Below, piece by piece: positions 8,084 to 16,462 of a stretch of 64,000 nucleotides of DNA. The stretch lies in assembly GCF_038005225.1 (NCBI RefSeq), contig NZ_JBBOSU010000001.1, forward strand, positions 174,001 to 238,000, in the 5' to 3' direction. Each line of letters begins with the position of its first letter. Position 1 is the stretch's first letter. The translations under genes and the position numbers were made by a program. Source of the DNA: Solibacillus sp. FSL K6-1523 (GTDB taxonomy: Bacteria; Bacillota; Bacilli; Bacillales_A; Planococcaceae). The notes beneath the pieces were generated by a model. The model was not told where the DNA came from and made no database searches. It saw only the letters and a program-made list of their open reading frames with translations.

Positions 8084-9120
8084 AGAACAGGAAATTTTAC
8101 GTTTGGTTAGTTATGTTATTCGTTATTTTACTTTGCTCAGGAATCGGCGCGATTATGGTTGGTTCTGTAGGCATTACCCCCTCACTTATTATAGAGGTAC
8201 TCATGTATAAACTTGGTATAGTACCAACTACAAACGCATCGAACGCTCAGCAAATCATTATTATGGAACTGCGTGTGCCGCGTGTCCTACTCGCGATGAT
8301 TGTAGGTGCATCACTTGCAATTTGTGGTGCAGCCATTCAAGCATTAGTGAAAAACTCGATTGCAGATCCGTATATTTTAGGTGTTTCATCGGGTGCTTCT
8401 GTTGGTGCAACATCGGTTATTTTACTCGGTGCATTTAGCTTTCTCGGTGTCTATGCGCTATCATTTGCAGCTTTTTTAGGAGCAATCGCAGCTGTAAGTA
8501 TCGTTTTTTTACTTGCTCGTATTGGCGGACGAACATCCATGATTCGCTTACTTCTTTCAGGTGTTGCGATTTCTATGGTACTAAGCGCGCTAACGAACTT
8601 TATGCTGATGATGTCTAAGGAGCAAGGGGGCATTCAAGCGGTCATGCATTGGATGTTAGGCAGTTTAGGCGGAGCAAAATGGAATAACATTGGAATTCCT
8701 GCTGTTGTATTCGTCATCGTTTTTACATTACTAACATTAAGCTATCGCCAATTAAATGCATTATTGCTCGGCACGGAAACAGCTGCAACATTAGGAATTA
8801 ATATTGAGCGTTTTCGAATTTTTATTATTATTATTGTTTCGTTATTAACGGGTGTTGTTGTAGCGGTTAGTGGAAGTATCGGTTTTGTCGGATTAATCGT
8901 TCCTCATATCGTAAGAATGTTAGTCGGCTCAAATTACAAAGTTGTCCTACCTTTAAGTGCATTACTTGGCGCGATTTTTATCGTTTGGGCGGATATGGGC
9001 GCACGTATTGCGATTGCACCAGAAGAAATGCCAATTGGAATTATTACAGCGTTATGTGGTAGCCCATTCTTTATTTGGATGCTACGTCGTCAGCGATATG
9101 CATTTGGAGAAGGGGAATAA
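8080..9120 (+). CDS. FecCD-family ABC permease, corrinoid importer (BtuC-like)
   Basis: 346 residues with about ten hydrophobic segments. It carries the family marks GAAIQALVKNSIADPYILGV (about residues 82-101) and GFVGLIVPHIVRMLVG (about 268-283), which place it in the siderophore/B12 permease group. The cobalamin riboswitch upstream and cobalamin genes downstream point to a corrinoid substrate. The ATG at 8080 overlaps the previous stop (ATGA), with GGGAG upstream. Iron-siderophore transport is the alternative if the riboswitch context were ignored. Confidence 0.85.
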   Translation: MKNRKFYVWLVMLFVILLCSGIGAIMVGSVGITPSLIIEVLMYKLGIVPTTNASNAQQIIIMELRVPRVLLAMIVGASLAICGAAIQALVKNSIADPYILGVSSGASVGATSVILLGAFSFLGVYALSFAAFLGAIAAVSIVFLLARIGGRTSMIRLLLSGVAISMVLSALTNFMLMMSKEQGGIQAVMHWMLGSLGGAKWNNIGIPAVVFVIVFTLLTLSYRQLNALLLGTETAATLGINIERFRIFIIIIVSLLTGVVVAVSGSIGFVGLIVPHIVRMLVGSNYKVVLPLSALLGAIFIVWADMGARIAIAPEEMPIGIITALCGSPFFIWMLRRQRYAFGEGE

Positions 9121-9121
9121 A

Positions 9122-9883
9122 ATGATACAACTTCAAGACCTAGAATATTCTATAGCAGAAAAAGCAATTTTGCGTAATTTGTCCATCACAATTGAGGAAG
9201 GGAAATTCATCGGCATCATTGGACCAAATGGTAGTGGTAAAACGACGATGCTAAAAATGATTTATCGTCATTTAAAGCAAACATCGGGTAGTGTGACGCT
9301 ACATGAAAAGGAAATTTGGGATATCTCCCCTAAAAAACTAGCGCAGCAAATGGCCGTTGTCAGTCAAGAATCTCCGGTGCTCTTTGATTTTACGGTGAAG
9401 GACCTCGTTATGATGGGGCGTATACCATATAAAAAATGGCTAAGCTCAGACAATGTGGAAGACTTTAAAATTGTCGAGGAGTGTATGGCACTTTCAAATG
9501 TTGGCCATTTAGCGGATCGAACATTCGTCCATTTATCTGGTGGTGAAAAGAAGCGTGTCATGTTAGCTCGCGCATTAGCGCAAAAGGCAAAAATTTTAGT
9601 ATTAGATGAACCGACAAATCATTTAGATATTGAGCATCAACTGCATTTAATGGATTTAGTGAAGGACCTACCCGTCACGATTATTACAGCTTTGCATGAT
9701 TTGAATTTAGCGGCAGCTTATTGTGATGAAGTGATTGTGATGAAAGATGGGACGCTGTATGAGCAGGGCACACCAAAACAAGTGTTTACAGAACAAACAA
9801 TGATGGATGTTTTCCGCGTCCGTGTAGGTATTTCAACGAATCCATTTACAAACAAGCTCCACTTATTTTTTTATACTAAATAA
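9122..9883 (+). CDS. ABC transporter ATP-binding protein, corrinoid importer (BtuD-like)
   Basis: 253 residues with a complete ABC ATPase set: Walker A GPNGSGKTT (residues 34-42), Q-loop in VVSQES, signature LSGGEKKRVMLARAL, Walker B ILVLDEPTNHLD and the switch histidine in TALHDLNLA. It starts at the ATG at 9122, one base after the permease stop and preceded by GGAGAAGGGG. The frame stays open far upstream inside btuC, but that part overlaps the permease and is not coding. It powers the BtuC-like permease; the corrinoid substrate is inferred from the operon. Confidence 0.88.
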   Translation: MIQLQDLEYSIAEKAILRNLSITIEEGKFIGIIGPNGSGKTTMLKMIYRHLKQTSGSVTLHEKEIWDISPKKLAQQMAVVSQESPVLFDFTVKDLVMMGRIPYKKWLSSDNVEDFKIVEECMALSNVGHLADRTFVHLSGGEKKRVMLARALAQKAKILVLDEPTNHLDIEHQLHLMDLVKDLPVTIITALHDLNLAAAYCDEVIVMKDGTLYEQGTPKQVFTEQTMMDVFRVRVGISTNPFTNKLHLFFYTK

Positions 9884-9910
9884 TACTTTGAGAAAGTATG
9901 AGGGGAAATC

Positions 9911-10894
9911 ATGAAAAAACAAAAAACTTTTTGGGCTTCTATCTTCTTAACAGTATCACTACTTTTAACTGCATGTAACAAAACAGAGCCAGAAATAAAA
10001 AAGGAACCATTAAATGCTGAAGCATCGGCTGAAGTTGTAACAATTGAAAATGAAGGTATGACATTAGAGTATACAGAAGTACCAAAACGCGCGATTACAA
10101 TTAATCAGCACGTAACGGAAATTATGCTTGCGTTAGGTTTGGAAGATTCAATGATTGGTACATCTTATTTGGATGATGAAATTTATGAGCCATTACAGGA
10201 GGCGTATGCAGAAGTACCTGTACTAGCTGAACGCTATCCATCAAAGGAACAAATTATTGCAAATGAAGCTGATTTTATTTATGGCGGATGGGCAAGTGCA
10301 TTTAACCCTAAAAATGTCATGTCTCGTGAAGAATTAAAGGAGCTTGGCATTAATAGTTATTTACAATCTTCATCGATCAAAGTGGGTCCAACATTAGAAG
10401 ATATTTATACCGATATTCGTAACATTGCTACGATTTTCCGTGTAGAAGAACGTGGTGAAGCTTTAATTGAAAAAATGAATAAGGAAATTGAAGCGATTAC
10501 TGAAAAATTACCTGCAAATGAAAAACCAATCGAAGTGCTTGTTTTCGATAGTGGGGATACGGAAGTGTTCACGGCAACACAAAACTTTATGAATACATTA
10601 GTAACAATGGCTGGTGGTAAAAATGTATTTGGTGATATCGAAAAAAACTGGGCAACTGTATCGAAAGAAGACGCTGTTGAACATGCACCAGAAGCAATTG
10701 TTGTCATTGATTACGGTTCAACAACTGCTGAGCAAAAAATTGCTTTCTTAAAAGCGGATCCTGCACTTAGCCAAACACCAGCTGTTCAAAAGGAGCATTT
10801 TGTTGTGCTCCCATTATCAGCAGCTTCAGAAGGCGTACGTGTAGCAGAAGCGTTAGAAATTTTAGCAAAAGGATTATATCCAGATTCATTTTAA
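9911..10894 (+). CDS. ABC transporter substrate-binding lipoprotein (BtuF/FecB-like)
   Basis: 327 residues. A lipoprotein signal with lipobox LLTAC (Cys22) is followed by a short acidic linker and a helical-backbone (FecB/BtuF) binding fold, seen in KRAITINQHVTEIMLALGLE and the late ENWATVSKEDAVEHAPEAIV-like segment. It is expected to sit on the outer face of the membrane and deliver corrinoid to the BtuC-like permease. The gene follows btuD by 27 bases with AGGGG before the ATG. The ligand is inferred from the riboswitch and the neighbours. Confidence 0.85.
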   Translation: MKKQKTFWASIFLTVSLLLTACNKTEPEIKKEPLNAEASAEVVTIENEGMTLEYTEVPKRAITINQHVTEIMLALGLEDSMIGTSYLDDEIYEPLQEAYAEVPVLAERYPSKEQIIANEADFIYGGWASAFNPKNVMSREELKELGINSYLQSSSIKVGPTLEDIYTDIRNIATIFRVEERGEALIEKMNKEIEAITEKLPANEKPIEVLVFDSGDTEVFTATQNFMNTLVTMAGGKNVFGDIEKNWATVSKEDAVEHAPEAIVVIDYGSTTAEQKIAFLKADPALSQTPAVQKEHFVVLPLSAASEGVRVAEALEILAKGLYPDSF

Positions 10895-10930
10895 CGATTA
10901 AAAATTAGTAAAAGCAAAGGTGGTATAAAC

Positions 10931-11623
10931 ATGGAGCAATACGTACGGCAAAACTTTGAGAAAGCAATGCAACTCCCAATGCCTACTAAAACATTTGCAA
11001 AGTTAAAGGCAGCAGATAGCTTTATCGTGTTAACGGTTAGACCCGGTATCATTAACAAACATTTAACGAGCACTCAATTGAATGTATTAGCAAAACTAGC
11101 GGATGAAGGTGCTGTGAAATATTCAGCTGGCCATAGCTTTATCGTATCGGTTCATGAAGAAATGCTTGATGAAGTGATCCAAATGTTAACTGATGTAGAG
11201 CTCTATGTAGTGCCACCTACTCCAAGTGCCATCATGAAATGTTGTGATTTTTGTGATGGAGACGAATTAGATGCCTTGCCAATCGCAAAAGAGCTATTAC
11301 GAGAAATTGAACAAATGCCACTTAAAAAGAGAGTAAGAATTGGCTTTAATGCATGCACTCTAGCTTGTTACAATGCTGTTCAGGATGATTTAGCGCTCAT
11401 TTACCATAAGGGGAAATTTGATATTTACGGCGGAGCGATTCCAATGGGGAGACGTGCAAGCTCTGGGGAACTATTAGCCAAAAATATACCAGAGCAGTAC
11501 ATCATTGCATGTGTAAAAAAGTTATTAGTTCATTACAATACATCCGATATAGAGAAATTTTTCCTATTTATTAAGAAGGAAAAAGTGAGTATTCAACAAC
11601 AATTAAAGGGGGATTGGTCATGA
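10931..11623 (+). CDS. Nitrite/sulfite reductase ferredoxin-domain-like protein in the cobalamin operon
   Basis: 230 residues. The N-terminal half resembles the nitrite/sulfite reductase half-domain (TVRPGIINKHLTSTQLNVLA). Further on are cysteines in IMKCCDFCDGDE and NACTLACYNA, the latter a CxxxC pair as in [4Fe-4S]/siroheme sites. It is much shorter than a full sulfite reductase, so it may be a cluster-bearing accessory module. The gene is followed by cbiX with an ATGA overlap, so a role with cobalt insertion or ring chemistry is plausible. The C-terminal extension of Bacillus megaterium CbiH60 is of this type, as I recall. Substrate and activity are unknown. Confidence 0.6.
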   Translation: MEQYVRQNFEKAMQLPMPTKTFAKLKAADSFIVLTVRPGIINKHLTSTQLNVLAKLADEGAVKYSAGHSFIVSVHEEMLDEVIQMLTDVELYVVPPTPSAIMKCCDFCDGDELDALPIAKELLREIEQMPLKKRVRIGFNACTLACYNAVQDDLALIYHKGKFDIYGGAIPMGRRASSGELLAKNIPEQYIIACVKKLLVHYNTSDIEKFFLFIKKEKVSIQQQLKGDWS

Positions 11624-12810
11624 CAACTTGGAATTTAACACCGATGCAACGTCACGTTTTAATTTGTAATGGGGCGACTTGTATGGGTGCTGGTGCAGAA
11701 GAAGTGACGCAGCAAATACGCGATGAAATTAGAGTGAATAAACTTGATGATGTGATTCATACTTCCCGCACGCGTTGTAATGGGCGCTGTAAGGATAAAT
11801 GTGTCGTCATTGATTATCCGAAAGGTACATGGTATTCCGTTCAGGAGGAAAAAACCGCTCGTGCAATCGTACATGAAAATGTATCCGAAGAAAATATTAT
11901 TTATTCATTGCAAGAAGGGGAGCGTTTGCGCGGTGAGTCGCGTATTAAAGGTCTTGATAAGTACCGAAAACGTAAAGGGAAAAAACATAAGGCCGTTTTA
12001 TTTGTGGGGCACGGTAGTCGTTTAGAAGAGGGCAATGAAGAAGTTCGTCAGTTTGTTAGCCGGATGGAGCCAAAAATTGATCCACAATATATCGTTCAAT
12101 CTTGCTTTTTAGAATTCGCCTCTCCAAATATTGATGATGGGATTCAAGCATGTATGGAGGCGGGGGCGGATGAAATTCATGTCATCCCAATTATTTTATT
12201 ACATGCTGGGCATTCAAAACTTCATATTCCAGCCGAAATTGAGGAAGCAAGGGTACAATTCCCAGAAGTGCGTTTTACATATGGACAAACAATAGGCATT
12301 CATAACGAAATTTTTGAGATTTTAAAATCACGCCTAGAAGAAGTTGGCTTTGACACAGCTGCTAAACATAAAGATACAGCTATCTTATTAATTGCACGTG
12401 GTAGTAGCGATCTTGAGGCGAAAGAGGACTTTTATAAAATTTCACATAAGTTAGCCGGGCAAATTGATGTACCAATTTTCGAAACGGCATTTATGGGCGT
12501 AACAACACCAACTGTTGAACAAGGTATTGAGACGTGCATGGAGCGCGGAGCCAAAAAAATAATTATGTTACCGTATTTCTTATTCACAGGTATTTTAATG
12601 AAACGCATGGCACATATGGCAACGGAATTTTCTAAAGAATACCCGAACATTGACATTACGATTGCGAATTACTTTGGTTATCATCCGAAGTTACAAAATG
12701 TCCTATTAGAACGATTACAACAGACAATCGATGGCACATCCACTGGTATGCAAGACTTAGAAAACTTCCGGAAATATGTTGAAGAAAATGGCTATGAACA
12801 CAGTCATTAA
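11620..12810 (+). CDS. cbiX: Sirohydrochlorin cobaltochelatase CbiX with N-terminal [2Fe-2S] thioredoxin-like domain
   Basis: 396 residues. Residues 1-90 form a thioredoxin-like [2Fe-2S] ferredoxin, with cysteines in LICNGATCMGAG and RCNGRCKDKC. A long-form CbiX of two chelatase repeats follows, the first opening with VLFVGHGSRLEEGNEEV and the second with ILLIARGSSDLEAKEDF; the metal-handling histidines lie in HAGHSKLHIPAEI. It inserts cobalt into sirohydrochlorin, the first committed step of anaerobic cobalamin synthesis. The ATG at 11620 overlaps the previous stop and follows AAAGGGGG. The TAA stop lies inside the first bases of repeat copy B. Confidence 0.85.
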   Translation: MTTWNLTPMQRHVLICNGATCMGAGAEEVTQQIRDEIRVNKLDDVIHTSRTRCNGRCKDKCVVIDYPKGTWYSVQEEKTARAIVHENVSEENIIYSLQEGERLRGESRIKGLDKYRKRKGKKHKAVLFVGHGSRLEEGNEEVRQFVSRMEPKIDPQYIVQSCFLEFASPNIDDGIQACMEAGADEIHVIPIILLHAGHSKLHIPAEIEEARVQFPEVRFTYGQTIGIHNEIFEILKSRLEEVGFDTAAKHKDTAILLIARGSSDLEAKEDFYKISHKLAGQIDVPIFETAFMGVTTPTVEQGIETCMERGAKKIIMLPYFLFTGILMKRMAHMATEFSKEYPNIDITIANYFGYHPKLQNVLLERLQQTIDGTSTGMQDLENFRKYVEENGYEHSH

Positions 12811-13054
12811 CTTAATTCAGCATTTATTCCCTACTTCAACAATTTGGTGATAAATGTTAAATGGGAAATTCTATTCAGTGGGGTTAAAACCCCGGCTGAA
12901 TTAAGTTAGCCCCGGCGGATGTCACAGATTTTTTTTAAGGGAAAGGAAGTCAGCCTAAGGGCGTCACATCGTGTGACAACGGCTGACTGACCCACATCCT
13001 GTGGCCCCAAGCTCGAAAAAAATCTGGACGCAATTACGCCGAGGCGTAATTGAT
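12807..13054 (+). repeat. Dispersed structured repeat, copy B (with hairpin cassette)
   Basis: The 5' arm TTAACTTAATTCAG (12807-12820) pairs with CTGAATTAAGTTAG (12896-12909). GGCGGATGTCACAGATTTT and AAAATCTGGACGCAATTACG are present, and the end palindrome is AATTACGCCGAGGCGTAATT. Between the two halves of the distal stem lies an extra segment of about 65 bases with three small inverted repeats (GTCAGCC/GGCTGAC, GTCACA/TGTGAC, CCACA/TGTGG). The first bases overlap the cbiX stop codon. Confidence 0.9.
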
Positions 13055-13060
13055 TAAATA

Positions 13061-13096
13061 GTACCGAAGCGAATTTTAAAAGTTGCTTCGGTATTT
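13061..13096 (+). terminator. Intrinsic terminator after cbiX and repeat copy B
   Basis: ACCGAAGC (13063-13070) pairs with GCTTCGGT (13084-13091), followed by ATTTAT. It probably ends the riboswitch-controlled operon. The T tract is short. Confidence 0.65.
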
Positions 13097-13113
13097 ATAA
13101 TTTACGAAGGGGC

Positions 13114-14073
13114 GTGTCCATTATTTTATACTTCATTTGTATAATAGCGGTACTAATGGATTTGATTTTAGGGGAGCCAAAGAAAATTACACATCCTGTA
13201 ATTTATATAGGACGCTTTATTTCCTTTTTAGAGAAGGCATTGAACAAAGGGAGTTATTTACGCTTAAAAGGTTTTATGACAGTTTTAATAACAGTAGGTG
13301 CGACAACTTTTACAACCTTTGTTATCGTTTATCTCGCCTTTAAAATTCATTTTCTCCTATGGGTAGTTGTGGAGATCTCGTTAATTAGTTTAGCGCTCGC
13401 TCAAAAATCATTAAAGGAAGCAGCGATGATTGTCTACGATGCACTGAACAATCATAATATCGATCAAGCACGAGAAAAGCTAGGGTGGATTGTGGGACGA
13501 GATACTACACATTTAGATGAACCAGAAATTGTACGGGGAGTTATTGAAACGGTATCGGAAAATACGAGTGATGGCGTAACCGCACCTCTCTTATATGCAC
13601 TCTGTTTTGGCGCTACTGGCGCATGGTGTTACAAAGCAATCAACACGCTAGATTCAATGATAGGCTATAAAAATGACCGCTATGGACAATTTGGATATAC
13701 CGCCGCAAAATTAGATGATCTCGCAAATCTTATTCCGAGTCGTATGACGGGCTTCATTTTACTTATTAGTACGAAAAAGTATATTAATAAATCATTCATA
13801 TTCCGATTAAAAAATTGGTTGAAAGATGCAAAGAAGCATCCGAGTCCGAACAGCGGCTATTTGGAAGCGGCAACCGCTTGGCAATTAGGTATACGCTTAG
13901 GTGGGTACAATCAATATAGTGGAATAGAATCATTTCGAGCCTATATGGGAAAACCGTATTTTACGATGCGAAAACAGCATATTAAACGAGCGATTAAACA
14001 AATGTATGTTTGTACATGGTGGACTTTATTAATAGGGGGAATTTTATATGTCATTGCCTTCACATGGGGCTAA
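13114..14073 (+). CDS. cbiB: Adenosylcobinamide-phosphate synthase CbiB
   Basis: 319 residues, integral membrane. The family marks are MDLILGEPKKITHPVIYIG near the N terminus, VSENTSDGVTAPLLYAL (about residues 146-162) and KAINTLDSMIGYKNDRYGQF. CbiB joins adenosylcobyric acid to aminopropanol (phosphate). GTG at 13114 gives the expected N terminus; the AAGGGG sits very close to it, so the start is somewhat uncertain. It is the first gene of a three-gene lower-ligand operon and overlaps the next gene by 26 bases. Confidence 0.92.
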   Translation: MSIILYFICIIAVLMDLILGEPKKITHPVIYIGRFISFLEKALNKGSYLRLKGFMTVLITVGATTFTTFVIVYLAFKIHFLLWVVVEISLISLALAQKSLKEAAMIVYDALNNHNIDQAREKLGWIVGRDTTHLDEPEIVRGVIETVSENTSDGVTAPLLYALCFGATGAWCYKAINTLDSMIGYKNDRYGQFGYTAAKLDDLANLIPSRMTGFILLISTKKYINKSFIFRLKNWLKDAKKHPSPNSGYLEAATAWQLGIRLGGYNQYSGIESFRAYMGKPYFTMRKQHIKRAIKQMYVCTWWTLLIGGILYVIAFTWG

Positions 14074-15115
14074 TGCATCGGCATTGTATAAGGCAATGGG
14101 TATTACAATGCCGCAAGAAGTAATTGATGTAAGTGAAAATGTTAATGTAGATGGGTTTCCTGAGAAAATTAAAGAGCATTGGCCTAGTTTACTGTCTAAA
14201 TTAGCAACTTATCCAGATGAACAAGCCGAACCTTTTTATACGGATATAGCAGATTTCCACAAAGTTTCGAAATCACATGTTGTTGTAACGAACGGTGCGG
14301 CAGAAGGATTAATGGTATTAGCGCAATTTTTTAGAGGAAAAGATATTGGATTATTAGAACCATCTTTTTCAGAGTATAAAAGAACATTGCAGCAACAGAA
14401 TTGCACAATTCATTCAATCGTTGCAGAGGATATTGTCCATTATTATTTTGATGAACAGGCATTAAATGAACTATTATTGCGCGTTTCAGCTATTTACATA
14501 TGCAATCCAAATAATCCAACAGGTGTTTTATTAAAAAGGGAGTGGATAGAGGGATTAATACAAAAGTATCCGCATTGTGACTTTGTTGTAGATGAAGCTT
14601 TTATCGATTGGACTGACGAGGCGGAAAGTGTTGTTGCGTTAACGAATACATATACGAATTTATTTGTGTTGCGATCTATGACAAAAATGTTTGGGCTTGC
14701 GGGAGTTCGACTAGGTTATGTGATTGGGAAACAAGCAGAAAAGTTACGGTGTTTCTTACCACATTGGAATGTCAGCAATATTGCAATTGAACTTGGCTCG
14801 ATTTGTTTACAGGAACAGCAATTTATAAAGGAATCTAGGGAGAAAAGTGAGCATTTGAGAGTGGAAATGAGCGTTGTATTGGAGGAATTAGGGTGTACAG
14901 TTTCGAATAGTTCGGCTAATTTCCTATTATTTAAATTACCAAATGGGCTAAATTCGGCGGCATTTTTTTCGCATTTACTGCGTCGTGGCATTGTGTTACG
15001 TCATACAAAAAATTACGTAGGGTTAGATGGACAGTGGTTCCGAATTGCCGTTAAAAACGAAGAAATCTGGGCGAAGTGTCAGGAAGAGATAATTAATTAT
15101 GTCGAAAATCATTAA
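14048..15115 (+). CDS. cobD: L-threonine-O-3-phosphate decarboxylase CobD-type aminotransferase
   Basis: 355 residues, a PLP-dependent class I/II fold. It contains NGAAEGLMVLAQFF, CNPNNPTGVLL, the aspartate in FVVDEAFIDWTDE, and the PLP lysine in RSMTKMFGLAGVRLGY (Lys213). By sequence it belongs to the histidinol-phosphate aminotransferase/CobD group. Placement between cbiB and cobC favours CobD, which makes (R)-1-aminopropan-2-ol phosphate. The ATG at 14048 follows TAGGGGGA by 6-7 bases and overlaps cbiB. The alternative HisC is unlikely outside a his cluster. Confidence 0.85.
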   Translation: MSLPSHGANASALYKAMGITMPQEVIDVSENVNVDGFPEKIKEHWPSLLSKLATYPDEQAEPFYTDIADFHKVSKSHVVVTNGAAEGLMVLAQFFRGKDIGLLEPSFSEYKRTLQQQNCTIHSIVAEDIVHYYFDEQALNELLLRVSAIYICNPNNPTGVLLKREWIEGLIQKYPHCDFVVDEAFIDWTDEAESVVALTNTYTNLFVLRSMTKMFGLAGVRLGYVIGKQAEKLRCFLPHWNVSNIAIELGSICLQEQQFIKESREKSEHLRVEMSVVLEELGCTVSNSSANFLLFKLPNGLNSAAFFSHLLRRGIVLRHTKNYVGLDGQWFRIAVKNEEIWAKCQEEIINYVENH

Positions 15116-15626
15116 GTATTACCGCCATGCTGAAACAATATGGAATAAAGAAGGACGATTGCAAGGATGGCTGGATTCAGAACTAACAGAACGAGGCATT
15201 CAACAGGCAAAACAAGTTCAGTGGGAACCAGAAATTGTATTTTGCAGTGATTTAAATCGAGCGTATGAAACAGCTAAGTATATGTTTCCAAATAGTATCA
15301 TTCATAAAAGTGAAAACTTACGTGAAATTCATCTTGGTCATTGGCAAGGCTGTCTAATAAGCAGCCTGCAAAATGATGGGCAATATAAATGTTATATGGA
15401 TTCACCACATTTGTTTCAAAATACTACACAAGAATCATTTCAACAAGTGGCGTCTCGAATGCTCGCGTTTCACGAAAATTTAGATCTCATACCATATAAA
15501 AAGATTGCGGTCATTTCGCATGGAGTAGCGCTTGCATGTTTCATCTCAGCGCTTAAAAACCAAGGTTACGAAAGTTTATGGGGAAATTTATTAACAGGTG
15601 CTGCTTGCGAAACGATTACGCTATAA
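15099..15626 (+). CDS. Histidine phosphatase family protein, probable alpha-ribazole phosphatase CobC
   Basis: 175 residues with a phosphoglycerate-mutase-like fold. The catalytic motif is YRHAETIWN (His10; RHAET where RHGET is usual). It continues with GRLQGWLDSELTERG, the FCSDLNRAYETAK block, LREIHLGHWQG, and the second histidine in VISHGVALACF. In this context it should dephosphorylate alpha-ribazole phosphate. It overlaps cobD by 17 bases. General phosphoglycerate mutase-like specificity cannot be excluded from sequence alone. Confidence 0.8.
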   Translation: MSKIIKYYRHAETIWNKEGRLQGWLDSELTERGIQQAKQVQWEPEIVFCSDLNRAYETAKYMFPNSIIHKSENLREIHLGHWQGCLISSLQNDGQYKCYMDSPHLFQNTTQESFQQVASRMLAFHENLDLIPYKKIAVISHGVALACFISALKNQGYESLWGNLLTGAACETITL

Positions 15627-15668
15627 AAGACATATCTCGCCATTTTACGCGTGAAATATGTCTTTTTT
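15627..15668 (+). terminator. Intrinsic terminator of cbiB-cobD-cobC
   Basis: AAGACATAT (15627-15635) pairs with ATATGTCTT (15656-15664), followed by TTTT. It starts directly after the cobC stop. Confidence 0.85.
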
Positions 15669-15763
15669 AGTTGAACGATGTCTCGTTAATCTATTTAAAT
15701 ATTCGGAAATTGATATATAATTAAACTTAGTTAAAAGTTGTTGTAGAAAGTGAGGGGAAGGTC

Positions 15764-16462
15764 GTGAAAAATTCTGATCGATTTTTAACGGCATTCAATC
15801 GCATTGATCATTCGATGAGAGAGATTGCTGGAGCAAAGGATTTTATGGCATTTTATCGTTTAGTAGACTTAGCTAAAAAGAAAAGTCCTCTTGTGCGAAA
15901 ATACGAGGATGAATTGCGTTCTTATGCAGATTTGCGTAATGCGATTGTCCATAATCGAACGTCGATGGAATATGTGATTGCTGAACCACATATAGAAGTT
16001 GTTGAGAAAATCGAACATATTGATGAAGTGTTAACAAAACCGAAGCTTGTTGGCCAATTATTTAGAAAGCGTGTGTTCACATTTCAAACGACCCATTCAC
16101 TGCAGCATATTTTGAAGGCTATTCGAAAACAAAAATATACGCAATTTCCTGTTTATGAAAATCACTCATTTAAAGGGTTGATCACGACAGTTGGGGTAAC
16201 GAATTGGCTAGCAACGTCGATGGCTGGGGCACGTTTACCACAGCACACACCGACGCTAGAGGATATTTTGAAATATGAAAATAATAATCGGAACTATAAA
16301 TTTATTAGTCGCTTTATGACCATTTATGAGGCGGAGGAAATCTTTAAGCAGGGGGTTGAGCGTGGTCGCCGCTTTGAGGCTTTGCTTATTACAGAACATG
16401 GAAAGCCCCATCAAAGGTTATTAGGAATTGTGACACCGATTGATATTATGAAGGTGGACTAG
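15764..16462 (+). CDS. CBS-domain protein
   Basis: 232 residues. The N-terminal 90 residues are helical and include SYADLRNAIVHNR, an arrangement seen in HEPN-like domains. A paired CBS segment follows: VFTFQTTHSLQHILKAIRKQ, QFPVYENHSFKGLITT, and RFEALLITEHGKPHQRLLGI with IVTPIDIM at the end. CBS pairs bind adenine nucleotides; the effector and target here are unknown. GTG at 15764 follows GAGGGGAAGG. Its end overlaps the convergent YetF-type gene by 17 bases and I see no terminator between them. Confidence 0.75.
   Translation: MKNSDRFLTAFNRIDHSMREIAGAKDFMAFYRLVDLAKKKSPLVRKYEDELRSYADLRNAIVHNRTSMEYVIAEPHIEVVEKIEHIDEVLTKPKLVGQLFRKRVFTFQTTHSLQHILKAIRKQKYTQFPVYENHSFKGLITTVGVTNWLATSMAGARLPQHTPTLEDILKYENNNRNYKFISRFMTIYEAEEIFKQGVERGRRFEALLITEHGKPHQRLLGIVTPIDIMKVD

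Noticed and set aside
16446-16462. Convergent 17-base overlap of the CBS and YetF-type genes as a regulatory antisense pair
   Set aside because: Short convergent overlaps are common in compact genomes and no further sign of regulation is present.
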